Source of the DNA: Gamarada debralockiae
Lineage: Eukaryota; Ascomycota; Leotiomycetes; Helotiales; Hyphodiscaceae
DNA length: 64,000 bases
Direction: 5' to 3'
NCBI GenBank assembly: GCA_002803225.1
Contig: NXFV01000286.1
Location: 1 to 64,000 of the forward strand
Shown here: positions 11,140 through 21,681 of the stretch, in pieces
Position numbering within the stretch: position 1 is the first letter of the stretch
How the letters are laid out: the number at the start of each line of letters is the position of its first letter
The notes under the pieces: model-generated
Database searches by the model: none
What the model saw: the letters and a program-made list of their open reading frames with translations, nothing else
Told to the model about the DNA's origin: nothing
Made by a program: the position numbers and the translations under genes

Positions 11140-13764
11140 TCAATGCAGCCTCTCCCTCAAAACAACAACAGCAGCCCACCCCTCACAACACCGCGAACTC
11201 ATCCGATGACTACACCAGGGACATTTCACTGCCGTGCTAATGACCCCACTCACTCCCAAATCGCAGTCAGTAACCACGCTGTCCGGCTTTGCCATGCATT
11301 CGTAGATCTTCGACGGCATATCGTGGAAGTAGCGGCAGCTACAGCAAATGACCAACATCTTCGCCAGTGTGTTTGGTTCTTGGCTTACTGTGGAGCGGAT
11401 GGAGGGGCGAGAAGTTGGCGCTGGCGGTGGGAGATTGTGGCGCGCAGCGTGGAGGTATTGGGAATAAGCGTTAATACTGGTTGGGGAGATGGGGGAGGAG
11501 GAAGAGGAGGAACTGTCGGGTGGTGTTGGTGGTGGAGCAATGTAGTTGGCCGTGAACCCCTCCGTCCCTTTGCCTTTTGCAGGGCGGGGAAGAGGTTGGT
11601 GCTTTAGGGTTGGAAGGAAGCTCAGATCCTGAGCATTGATAGGCGAGGGAGGACTAGTGGAAGTGGAGCTTGTACTGGAGGATTTGCCACCTGAACGTTC
11701 CTCTTGCGTAACAGTTTCGCTCCTCACTTGATTAGAAGCCCCACTGGGAATGTCTGAGTGAGCTGTCGGGTCGCCTCTTGGGCTTCTGTCGTCAACAGTT
11801 CTGAAAGTAATCCTCTCTGACTGTGGTCTGGAAGCAGCTGGCATAGTTACAGTTAAATTTGTTAGTTCATCGAATGTGGAGTAGTAGTCATCGCTTGAAT
11901 CGTTGAGTGAAGATGAGTTGGAACTTTGACTATTGGCAGGGCTGCTCTGCAGCGATGGCTTACTCGGGTTGCCAGTCCGTCCAGGAGAAGCATCGGGCAC
12001 ATTGCGACGATCAATACCAGGAGACTTTTCATGTATGGTTCGTTCCAGCTTTCCAGAGGACTGAGGTGCGGATTGGGAAAGCTGATTTGGGGAAGGAAGG
12101 TTGATTGAAGTTGGTCGGTCTCCTTTTGGCACGAGTAAATCGGATGCACTGAGCGGCGTTGAGAGTGATTTGGGAGAATACGAATGCCTCGAAAAGCCGG
12201 CTTTGGCAGCACTTTTGAGACCCTGGAGAGGAGTAGGTCTCGAGAAATTTCGACCAGGTGGCAAGCTCTCCTTCGAACTGCCAGCAATCTCTGAAGGAGA
12301 AATTAGCCGGCTATTGCTATTAAGAGATGCTTGATATGTGCCTTCGAACTTTGAACCGTTGGGCTTGAAGCTACCGGCGGTTGTTGGTCTGGATATGGAA
12401 GTCTTGCTGCCCTTGTGAAATGACCAAGATCTGCCCCGCGGATGCTGCTCTACCGATGTAGCCGAAGTGGCTGCTGATACTCGAGATTCATTCGGAGATG
12501 GAGTCGCGGTCGTGGACCTGTCCTTGCTTTGTTGGCGTTGGCCTCGCAAAAAGCTAAAGCTGCCTCGACGCGGACGCTGTTCCGTCTCGGCCAGTTGAGG
12601 AGGTTCGCGATAACTGGTGGGCGGTCCATCTGATGATGACGCTGTTGATGGTTTTGGAGGCCTCCGAGAACCTCCATCTTCGGTTTGTCGGCTTGACAAA
12701 GCTGGATCTTGTGAAGCTTTGGATCCTTGTGTGGTGTGCTTTAAACAGTTTTGAGCTTGTTGAATTGTGGTCTCTAAAACCGACGACTTGCCCTTCCGTC
12801 CTCCTTTGATCTTTCTCTCCATAATTGGAATATATGCCTCCGACGCGTGCGTGGAACCCTCAGGCTTCCTCAACGCCCTCGATGAGATTGAACTTTGATC
12901 GAAGGCTTTATCTTTCGGCTGGATTGAAGGTGATACAGAATCCAGCCCACCGCCCTGTAAATCGCTGGAGGATGGCCCGCCGGCAAGTTCGGCCGCAGAG
13001 AACTCTTCGGCAAATTTGGACTTCTGCGGAGCAGCACCAAGTACCTTCTGATTCTGAGCAGCCTGTTTCACGGTGGCATGGACAGCTTGCTGAAGTTTCA
13101 CTCCTTCAATGAAGCCCTCGGTCTCTTTCGGCCATAGAGCTCCAGGTGGTTGGGCGTTTGCAGAGTTCCATGGTGTGAATCTTCTCGGTCCCGCATCGTT
13201 GCTAGTTCTTCCCCGACTCCAACCCCTCTTGTCCTTTACATTGGTTGGCGCAGAAAACATCGGAACCCCCGGTGCTGATTCAGAGTGAACCATTGACGGT
13301 TTAGACATGCCTCTACTTGTTGGCGGAGCCTTAATCAATCGGTTCTGTGGTCTCGATTTCTTGGTCTCCATAGCAGCTTCCTCCTTCTCACACCTGCGCT
13401 TGTCCTTGGTTTCTTGCCTTGCTTTCCTTCGTTTCCTTGTATCATCCCAGCCAGGAGACCGGCATATTGATGACCTGTCTGAGTCATCACCTTTCATTGC
13501 AGAGATGACCTCACCAGATGCCAATGTATCCTTGGTTGTCTCGAGGCTCGTCATTGAGTTCGGGGGTTTACTGTTCGAAGTAGGATGCATTGAGGCGGGG
13601 AGGTTGGGTATTGTCATCGCTCGGCCATGGGACTGAAACGCCGCTAGGTGATTCATTGCTTGCATCTTCGAATCTGGCGATCTCGTTTGTGTGACTGGAT
13701 TTTCTGAAGCTGAATCTGGCATGCGACTAAGCTGCGGAGAGGACCATCCATCAGCTGAGATCAT
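11140..13764 (-). CDS. Large Ser/Pro-rich protein with Cys-rich C-terminal module
   Basis: A single 874-aa frame starting at MISADGWSSPQL. The first ~790 residues are low-complexity (Ser, Pro, Lys, Gln), with many basic patches and PRRGSFSFL-type and PRGRSWSFHK phosphosite-like motifs, and no folded domain that I recognise. The last ~70 residues are different: LVICCSCRYFHDMPSKIYEC, then VKCPWCSHRMSSRCCEGW. This Cys-rich block, with CC-x-C, CPWC and CC clusters plus histidines, resembles a zinc-binding module seen at the C-terminus of uncharacterised fungal proteins. No signal peptide or membrane segment is seen. The role is unknown; a cytoplasmic or nuclear scaffold is only a guess. Confidence 0.75.
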   Translation of the reverse strand: MISADGWSSPQLSRMPDSASENPVTQTRSPDSKMQAMNHLAAFQSHGRAMTIPNLPASMHPTSNSKPPNSMTSLETTKDTLASGEVISAMKGDDSDRSSICRSPGWDDTRKRRKARQETKDKRRCEKEEAAMETKKSRPQNRLIKAPPTSRGMSKPSMVHSESAPGVPMFSAPTNVKDKRGWSRGRTSNDAGPRRFTPWNSANAQPPGALWPKETEGFIEGVKLQQAVHATVKQAAQNQKVLGAAPQKSKFAEEFSAAELAGGPSSSDLQGGGLDSVSPSIQPKDKAFDQSSISSRALRKPEGSTHASEAYIPIMERKIKGGRKGKSSVLETTIQQAQNCLKHTTQGSKASQDPALSSRQTEDGGSRRPPKPSTASSSDGPPTSYREPPQLAETEQRPRRGSFSFLRGQRQQSKDRSTTATPSPNESRVSAATSATSVEQHPRGRSWSFHKGSKTSISRPTTAGSFKPNGSKFEGTYQASLNSNSRLISPSEIAGSSKESLPPGRNFSRPTPLQGLKSAAKAGFSRHSYSPKSLSTPLSASDLLVPKGDRPTSINLPSPNQLSQSAPQSSGKLERTIHEKSPGIDRRNVPDASPGRTGNPSKPSLQSSPANSQSSNSSSLNDSSDDYYSTFDELTNLTVTMPAASRPQSERITFRTVDDRSPRGDPTAHSDIPSGASNQVRSETVTQEERSGGKSSSTSSTSTSPPSPINAQDLSFLPTLKHQPLPRPAKGKGTEGFTANYIAPPPTPPDSSSSSSSPISPTSINAYSQYLHAARHNLPPPAPTSRPSIRSTVSQEPNTLAKMLVICCSCRYFHDMPSKIYECMAKPDSVVTDCDLGVSGVISTAVKCPWCSHRMSSRCCEGWAAVVVLRERLH

Positions 13765-15918
13765 TGCTTCTTGACTTCTTTCATACCTTGTTCTTCCTCT
13801 CCAGGTCGAGCATTCGCTGGAATGTATTCCTCCTAGAAGGTACGGGTCCTCTGGTCGTCTCCTCCGAACCCATGGCGAGCGCGTGAATATAGGCAGCTGA
13901 AGAACGAGGGCTCTGACACGAGAAAGAGTGCAGTACGAATGGTTAAGTCATCTGTTGAGGTGGTCGCAGACTTTGTTGGAATCATTGGTTTGGAAATCAT
14001 TCCGGTGCAAACATCGATTGAATCGCAACAGCTTCCTTGTCCTTGCACTGATGGAGATCGCCAATGCAGTGGTTTAAACATGCCAGAATACTTCCTTCGC
14101 TTGTAACAAGTGAGTCAAATAAAGATATGTAGTGAATTGTAAGCCGAAAATGAAATGATATTTAGAGATACTTGCGTTTGAACACTCAACGACGGATTGG
14201 ATTTTTCGCGTCGGCCATTTATTGTGGTGACACATAACTCAGAAGCTCGGATAGCATTGTCGCACAACAGCTATTGCACTCACCATAGTGCTTTGATCAT
14301 CTTGGCAGCAGTGCGCAGAGGGGAAGAGACAGGAAACATAGCGGTAATGGTTGGAGGAGGTTTCTTTGATGTTGCAGCAGAGTGATGCAAGCTCTACTGC
14401 GTTTTAGGCTTTTTACCCCTGAACGCGCACGGTTCAGGTGCTAAATCCTCAATCGCCGACAAGCCATATTTGGACGTCATGTCCTCCAAAGAATAAAGAT
14501 CTTTTGTATGCCAGCACTGTATTAATTTCATGTAAAGTCCCCAGTGATAGCTCGGTGGCATAGAGAGTAGCAATGAAGACCTCGAGATCCCCACCTGCCC
14601 CTGGAAGCTTAGACTGTAATTGAAACATCCCAGCAGAATTTTGTTGGACATCTGATTTCAAGCTTCCTTGCTTCATAGCAGGCCCCTTGTGAATCACATA
14701 TTTCCAGCTACAACAAAGTCTCGGTCTGCTAGTCAACCAAAGTTACTTGGAATACAGACCTGCAACGCAGCCAGGCCTGCTAACTCTTCGTGACTTCACT
14801 GATTTGGGCCTTTTTTACCCAGTCTCCAAGGACCGGAGCCAAGCTGACTCCGCTGTGAGCCGGTCGCAGTCGAGCCCAGCGACATTGCATTCTCTTCTTC
14901 CGAACCAGGGTGAGTTTGTACCAACCCTCGGAACAGGTCTCTTTATGCTCCAGTTTGTCTTTGCGGCACAGCAAATAGTAGGCTGCCAGAATTTGCGTAC
15001 TCTGCGTTTATATAGGATGCTCTGGGATGAGAATCTTTATTATAGCCAAGTAAACTCATCCTAGCATCTCGCCCACCACCTCTTTTGATCTATTGGCACG
15101 GTATAGTAATCCTGAGATGTCTTTCAAAGTGAAAATAAAATGCGGATGATCTTCACCGTAGTGCAGTTGCGCTATGTTTAGAACCTCCTCTTTGAGGGCA
15201 GCTTCGATATGACCAGCTGTTCACTAGAGCCATCGCAAGACCTGTGTTTTCATCCAAGGGCTTCATATCATAACATCATTTGGTCTCCTTGAGGTTCTTA
15301 ACCAGTCCCTTTAATCGTTCAATGGCTTTCAGAGGACCTGTCTCGGACCAGGCCAGATGGGACAGAGAAACCAGTCGCTGCTCCTTAAATTTTCAAAGCG
15401 CCTCGCTGTCACGTGCTCTCCTCCTACACAACCTCACCTTCCAATTTTCTTGAATTCACTTGAATGAACTTCGCACCATTTTCCCTCAAATTCTCCACCC
15501 ACAAAATCAAATCTCAATTTCCAAAGTTCTCTCTCCAACATCAGAGCCTTTCACGACGGCCTCTCCATCTCACGACATCACCTGCACAGCAACACATACC
15601 TGCACGACAGCAAGTTATCCACTTCTGTTGATAATTCAACGACTCTGAAGTGTTGTATTGATCCGATCTTCCAGTCTTTCCCTATACCTATATACATCTC
15701 AAATCGAGGTAGTAAGTATTCCTCAAACTTTTTCAGCCTTACCTCCACCCCATCTCCAACGATCATTTCACTGATACAATTCCAAAGCTATCAACGCCAT
15801 CGACAGCCTTGATCGCCACCAACATCGACTCACCTCTCAACGTTCCAATTTTCGTCTCGAAACTACTACGGGTAAAATAATCAACGACAACTCACCTTCC
15901 ACAAACACGACATTCAAG
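13765..15918. other. Long intergenic region and probable 5' leader
   Basis: No convincing gene. Open frames on both strands at 14394-15064 have no domain signature. From about 15420 the plus strand becomes C/T-rich with CACC and CATC words and no long ORF, typical of a fungal promoter and 5' leader. A possible GTAAGT splice donor at about 15712 may belong to a leader intron of the gene at 15919. Confidence 0.4.
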
Positions 15919-16242
15919 ATGCCGCCCAAAGCTGCTCCCCTGCTGCCAATGACAAGTTCTTACTCGCTATTATCGAATCCCTCGGCGGTGTCACTGGTGT
16001 CAAGTGGGATGTAATTTCGGAGAAAATGGGTGGAGACAAGACAACCAATGCTCTGGCAAGCAGTTCAATCGCATCAAGGAGAAGGTTGAGCAGGAGCAGG
16101 TTACCGAAGTTGGAGCTGGCGATGGAGCTGGCGACACTAATGGAGGCGCTGTCAAGCCCGCTGCTGTAAGAAGAAGGCTCCAGCCAAGAAACGCAAGATT
16201 GAGGAGGTTGAAGATGAGGATGCCGAGGATGGAGCGGAGTAG
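15919..16242 (+). pseudogene. Small Myb/SANT-like nuclear protein, three frameshifts
   Basis: The coding signal is clear but switches frame three times. It begins MPPKAAP, continues in a second frame as AANDKFLLAIIESLGGVTGV and KWDVISEKMGGDKTTNAL, shifts again to KQFNRIKEKVEQEQ, and shifts once more to KKKAPAKKRKIEEVEDEDAE before a stop. Each jump is explained by one missing base (near 15938, 16055 and 16166). A helix-turn-helix-like core followed by a KKRK nuclear-type signal and an acidic tail suggests a small DNA- or chromatin-binding protein of about 108 aa; that role is inference. The three lesions could be genuine mutations or uncorrected base-call errors. A protein of this size has no room for three introns. 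Confidence 0.6.
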
Positions 16243-16480
16243 GGGAGCAATACTTTACATGGTACTGGAATATGTCAGGGCATGAGAATGGGCTGGATGG
16301 CATTCAGGGCTATATTCGAGACACTCACTTCCTCCCAGTGATTTGCACTTTCTGGGGTTTTGCATCTCAGCAATTCAACCTAGTCTACCCAACACACCCC
16401 AACAATTGCAAATGTGAAATCTGCTACAAACGATATCAACGATCCTCCCTGGTCTCCTTATCCCTCCATCCTCGAAGTTT

Positions 16481-16740
16481 CTATAGATGTGCACCCAGAA
16501 GTGTCCAGACCATAGCGAAGAGCGGCACCAACAATCCTGCCTTAAGATCAACCTGTACCGTTAACTCTCCCACCGAAGTTTTCGTAGTCACAGGGCTCCC
16601 ATTTGTTGCAGAACCACTCGTTTTCGTCGTAGGAGTTGACTCCCCAGTTGTCTTAGCCGAGAGATCAATACTTGATGTAAGGTGATGCGGGAGTCCATGC
16701 CTCCGACGCTAGAACTCTTGATGGGGTCAATCGTGCTAGC
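16481..16740 (-). pseudogene. C-terminal end of a GPI-anchored Ser/Thr-rich protein
   Basis: Minus-strand frame from 16708 to a TAG at 16481 reads TSSIDLSAKTTGESTPTTKT, SGSATNGSPVTTKTS and then a hydrophobic tail ending GLLVPLFAMVWTLLGAHL. A Ser/Thr-rich stalk followed by a C-terminal hydrophobic signal without charged residues is the standard signature of a GPI-anchored cell-wall or plasma-membrane protein. Just upstream another frame gives STIDPIKSSSVGGMDSRIT, consistent with one lost base near 16685. I cannot find the catalytic or secreted domain that should precede it, so this looks like a decayed gene. Confidence 0.5.
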
Positions 16741-17689
16741 TCAAGACCAAGATGGAGCGCATTTTTTCGGACCGCATTTGTCCTTTACCAACCTCACCAG
16801 TTCTCTTCTTGGAACCCAAAGACGGCCACTTGAAAAGGCTTGTTTCCAGATTCCAGACAAATACCTGCCCGGAAAGACAAGTGAAGCGGTCTTCAATGCT
16901 GCGCCGAGTGTCGTCCCTGTGGTTAATGGCTCCTCAATTCGCACGTTCTTGCCCGCACGTCTCAAGGATGCTTGTCGTAGATAAGGAGTGACGACAGATT
17001 CCAAGAGCTTGTGCAATATGCGGGTAAAAAGCTGAGAAAATGGCTTTCGCTGTCTGACTAGGCGGGACAAGTCGTATTAAAACCCGCCAGATCACTAGTC
17101 AACATTTCCTTGGCAAATTCATGATGACTGAGAACTCACACTAGGAAAAATCCTTGGAGTTTGAAACACGTAAGTAGCCTGTGCATACTGGCCCGGTATT
17201 TTCGGCCATGGGGGCCCTCTTGGCATCGAGCACACACCTGTCAGTTAAGCTGTATTTTGGGGTCGAAATATAGTGGCACCAGACCTAGCTGATATCTAAA
17301 GAGCTGAAAATACAAGGAGGGGAAGAGCTCTCTTATACCACAAAAGAGGGAAAAATACAGGCTATACTCGATCAGGCAGTTCCAACCAACAACGTCCGTC
17401 TGTATCGCTCTGTATCGCCATGTCTATGATAATTGGCTCATAGCAAGAACACAGTCTCAACCAGGTATCACATGGATCGTAACCTAAATAACGACGAGCT
17501 AGATCTAGTGAGGTTCAGATCATAAACGAAGAACACTAGGCCTTTAATTGTTAAAGCTTTGGTGCTGGCCGCATTGAGTTCAATTCTCGTACGTCGCCAT
17601 CTTCGACCTGGTTTTAATGATCCACTAACACATCCCAAAGAATAATATCCCAAATAATTATTCGTTCGCCATGCATGCACAAAACTTCG
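16741..17689. other. Intergenic, possibly decayed coding DNA
   Basis: Overlapping open frames exist on both strands at 16741-17070, but none has a recognisable motif. The minus strand may hold the degraded upstream part of the GPI protein. Nothing else is visible to 17690. Confidence 0.35.
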
Positions 17690-19202
17690 GTCTATGGGCT
17701 CTGCGTATTCCACGCGTCGTGCTCATCACCGTGGGTTTCACAGCTGCAGTCATTGTGGGTTGTTGCACTGCCAGATTCTTCCCAGAGGCGACTCTTCAAA
17801 CATTCCTCAGCATCATCGGGTATTGGACCGTAATTCACATGTTCGTCGTAGCCGAGGAGCACTTTTCTTCAGAGGTGGAAGATGGAGCCGATATGATCTT
17901 AATGCTTGGAGCAAGCAAGGCCTGCTTCCATTCATGAAGAGTCTCTTGAGTCTTTGGCAGATCTACGGCCATCCTCGAACAGTGTGTATAAATGATCCAA
18001 TATAGATTCACCTCTGCAGCCATGCGAATCTCGAAGTTGGTTGCATGATCGGAATCGAGGATCTCGCGACACTTGTTGATCTGTTGCGCATCTAAAATTG
18101 ATCTTCGCCTTGTTCCTACACAATAACTGCAGGTGTTAATAAATATCGTTAGCAGAAGGTGTAAGATGCTCACGGAAAATGCAAAAGGCATAGATGGTTC
18201 CAGATACACCAGCGGTCAAGCTCACTCTTACTCAAAGAAGTAGAATTCTTGGCGTTGGCGATGGGGCCCAAGATATCCTAGCCAAGCTATGCTGGAGAGC
18301 GAAGCCGCTGAGTAACCTGCTATCGATGCTCAAAGGGGTTTGCCCAATAGTTGTCGACCATATACCGAGAATAAGGGCGGCTTGAAAGAATCCAATCGAT
18401 TGAGGGACATCAAGGAGATGGATAAAAAGAGCTTTCGCGTCTTGAAATAGCTGAGGCGCCAACGCGGATGCTGACTCTTGGGCGGTATGGCGAACCGCAA
18501 TCAGACAGCAGGCACACAGAAGCAAAGGCGATTTCCGGACTTCCGCTAAGAGTGCATCTGGTGAAACTATTGCGCTGAACAAAACCCAACGCCCGTAATG
18601 TTCTTGAAATCTGATTTGACTTAGCCTGGGAAATAAAGAAAAGGGAACCGTACAATTCAATCATTGCGGAAGCTTCGTGAACTGTGACCATTCCTTTGGA
18701 GATAATGTCGCGTGATTCTCGTGCAGTAGACAGAGGACTAGAGCGATTCTGTTGTCTGACACCAACCTGAGAGGCAACATCTCGTATCAGGAACATCGGA
18801 GCCGCAGAGGGAGTTCCCGGCGGAGAGTTGCTGACTGGGACATTATTTGAGGGAGTGTTGGACGCTTCCGGTGCCCATGGTGTGTCGCGATCCAGCCTTT
18901 CCACCAGTGCGGAAACGGTTTACTCGAGACGACTCAGTCTTCATGGCATTAGCATACACTTTTTGGAAGGATAGTATTAAAGCCTGCCTATCATCACTGG
19001 AGGTACTGATTTCATTCTGCTTTGATAAGGGTGGTCGATAATTATTGTTGTGCCCAAGAGTCCGAACATCCAAGAAGCAGGGGTGCTGAAGCCGGTCGCA
19101 TCTCAGGCACGGTCTCCCTGAGATATCGGATTCGTAACATCTTGTCTTGATTTTTCGACATGCTGTGCACGCTTTAGAAGCACGCCCACGATCCGGTGGC
19201 AT
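17690..19202 (-). pseudogene. Decayed Zn2Cys6 fungal transcription factor
   Basis: The start MPPDRGRASKACTACRKIKT is followed by RCYESDISGRPCLRC and DRLQHPC, a perfect six-cysteine binuclear zinc cluster. Next comes the coiled-coil motif RLE-stop-TVSALVERLD, with TAA where CAA (Gln) is expected. An intron at 18653-18611 (43 nt) joins AMIEL to FQEHYGRWVLF. The fungal-TF middle region continues as SPLLLCACCLIAVRHTAQES. A single missing base near 18262 moves the frame to KNSTSLSKSELDRW and CIWNHLCLLHF; another intron precedes RRRSILDAQQINKCREIL. The 3' part has two further TAA/TGA codons of the C-to-T type. In the family such proteins activate metabolic or virulence genes; this copy looks dead. 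Confidence 0.7.
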
Positions 19203-19236
19203 GTGATGGGCAAGTTTGAGCTACCGCAGTAATTGC

Positions 19237-19460
19237 GATTCGATTTTGGTTCACAGAGGATCCTATGGCACCGCACCCCTGACTCTCGATTGCTCGCAGC
19301 GATTGAAAGATCCAGAGAACAAGTTATCCAAGAGACCCCAGCTCAATTGTAATTCGACTTTGGCTGCCAGAGGATCCTCTCGCACCCTGACTCTCGATCG
19401 CTCGCGCTGATTAAATGACTCAGAGAAAGCGGTTCTTTCAAGAGACCTCAGCTCAATTGT
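19237..19460. repeat. Imperfect ~112-bp tandem duplication
   Basis: Copy 1 (19237-19350) and copy 2 (19351-19460) share, in the same order, the words agaggatcct, cctgactctcgat, gctcgc, cagaga and the ending agctcaattgt. They differ by small gaps and substitutions. The duplication lies between the dead Zn2Cys6 gene and the Mss51-like gene, in their shared upstream DNA. Confidence 0.8.
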
Positions 19461-19680
19461 GAATCTCTCACAAGGTTTGAACGTTTACTGGCCTGAACAT
19501 TGAAAGGAGGCTGAAAAACGGCATGTACGGAGACCGCTACAACGGCCTGAGCAAACACGCTAAATTTTGCCAAGCGAGACCCCTAATTCTAACCTCACGC
19601 GTTTGCAAGTCTTTTCAGCTCCCTCTCACGATCAATATCACAGTCTTCTCGACCGAGAACTCCATTTACAAATCTTCGGG

Positions 19681-21375
19681 ATGACAAAAAGGGTGCCATT
19701 ATGGCGATCGTGGGCTATTACTAGCCCTGTGTTGGCCATCAAAGGAGCAATATGTTTCACGTGCCACAGAGCAGCCCTTAAACTGAATAGGTGTGGTGGA
19801 TGCAAACGAGTCTGGTTTGTTCTCCTTACTTTGCATAGAGATTCCTGATAATAAGAACAGTTTTGTAGGTACTGCTCCCAAGAATGCCAGAAGAAAGATT
19901 GGAAGAAAGACCACAAAAAATTATGCGTAAAGGTCGGCATAGTTAACGGCGTCGCTTTGGATGCAACTTGCGAGAGCCGGACTTGGGATCAATATCGTCG
20001 AGACACGGTAAATGAAACCCAATTTATTTTAAGAATTCATGTCTTGCCTTGTATACCATGCTGATCAGTGACGATAGTTGAGAAACATTGACATTTGGAC
20101 AAATCTGATATCTGTCGATTTGACTGAACAACGCCTTGTTAGGTGGGTATTCGTCATGCTCGTGGTCGACATTCAAACTGATCAACACCAGATATCAGCC
20201 TTATTGCGCCAAATGCTACCGAAACACGTTCCAACTTCTCACAGGCTCGACGCTCACGCTCTGCCCTCGATGCCAATTTGCTCACCACTGTTCATCTTGC
20301 CCTTCCTCCCACGACGAAGCTCAATGTGCCTCCTTGCAGGAAATGAGCCAGGCAGAGAGATTTGGAATACAGCATTTCATGGAGACCCAGGAATATGCCC
20401 TACGGATGTTGACACAAACTCCTCGCAAAACCTACGTTCCTCTTTCAACTGCCAGCTCTTGGTATGATTATTATACTCAGATATCAGACAAACAAATGAT
20501 TGCTGGCCTCATATCACCAGACCTCAAGCCCTTGCAAGATAATGTCGAGATGGCAAGCGCACTATCCCTGGCTACTGACGAAACCACCATGATGCTCACG
20601 ATTATCGCTGCGCTGGAGGCTGTTTTCGAGGACCTTCCGACGAAGAAAACATTCAATCTGCATCTTATCGGAGCAACTTCAAGAGAGCTCGACTCTCTTA
20701 TGGCTTTTGAAGAGATAATGCACCTGCTTCCCTCGTTGGATAAGATACATTGCTCGTTCGTTGGAATCGATAGTAAGTACTCCCCCGTGAGCAATTCTTT
20801 TCCAATTCTGTGTCCGGATCCTGGCCCTGTTCATGAGCTCTACTTCCCACTCTAAGCCTGCTCCAATCTTTCATCTATTTTGAGCGATTACTGACTTTGA
20901 AACTTTCACAGTGCCAAGACCTACAGAAGGGACAAACACGATCACGCTCGATTGCTGCCCGCCATGCACGACTGCACAGCGGACGCGTTCGATGGAAATG
21001 TGGAAGGGTGCATATCATGACTTCGTCAAGACAGAATATTACAAGAAACCCGACCTAGCTGTTGCGTTTCAAACGGGCCACACATGCGAAGAACTCGAGT
21101 CGTGGGCTCCCACTATCCGACACCTCATCAACGCAGGTCATGCGACTGTGTTTACGGCTTACAACGAAGTGGAAGTGTTGGATGAGATGAAGGAATTGGG
21201 GAAACTGGGTGCTAATTTTGTAGTCGAGGGTCAGAAGAACAAATGGAGAGGCATGCGACCTATATTGGACCCCTTAGAGGAAGTGGAAAGCATCGCGTAC
21301 TACCAGAACCAGTACTGGTACGTCATCGCAGGTCATGGTACAAGAACACCACCCTTAATCGCTGAAATCGATTGA
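19681..21375 (+). CDS. Mss51-like MYND zinc-finger protein
   Basis: Five exons: 19681-19814, 19869-20007, 20078-20142, 20192-20772, 20912-21375, giving 460 aa. The first junction completes the MYND finger: CFTCHRAALKLNRCGGC joined to KRVWYCSQECQKKDWKKDHK and KLC. A second Cys-rich unit, PYCAKCYRNTF with LCPRCQFAHHCSSC, follows. The C-terminal half (PTKKTFNLHLIGATSRELDS, SFVGIDMPRPTEG and LAVAFQTGHTCEE) matches the C-terminal domain of Mss51 and related proteins. Mss51 is the mitochondrial translational activator and chaperone of Cox1; fungi also have paralogues, so the exact role is inference. All exon phases agree. The start is the first ATG before the finger; an upstream non-ATG extension is open. 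Another cytochrome oxidase gene (Cmc1) lies in this window but is not adjacent. Confidence 0.85.
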
Positions 21376-21681
21376 ATGATTGATCCTGCACCAAACCATG
21401 GGATACCTTTACAGCCATACAACTCCCTAGAGCCTGGATTTGATACGGAGTTGGGAGTGGCGGTCACGTAATGTGTATTTTTACCGGCGAAAGGTTGGAG
21501 GGATCACAGTGACGCAAATCATTCAGCTGATATAAACCATTTAAAACACTGGACTTGAAGCTTCAATTTACATGATGGGAGCTGATTTTAAGTGGCAAAC
21601 CTTCACCACGCGAGCTGAGAATGCTGCCAAAGTGGCAGAGGCGAGACAACCGCAGCCCATGATCAATTCCAATATCCCATC
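21376..21681. other. Convergent 3' spacer
   Basis: About 305 bp between two convergent stop codons. It should contain both terminators; no gene or repeat is seen. Confidence 0.5.

Noticed and set aside
14394..15064. Open frames on both strands as possible genes
   Set aside because: No domain, no splice logic, overlapping on opposite strands.
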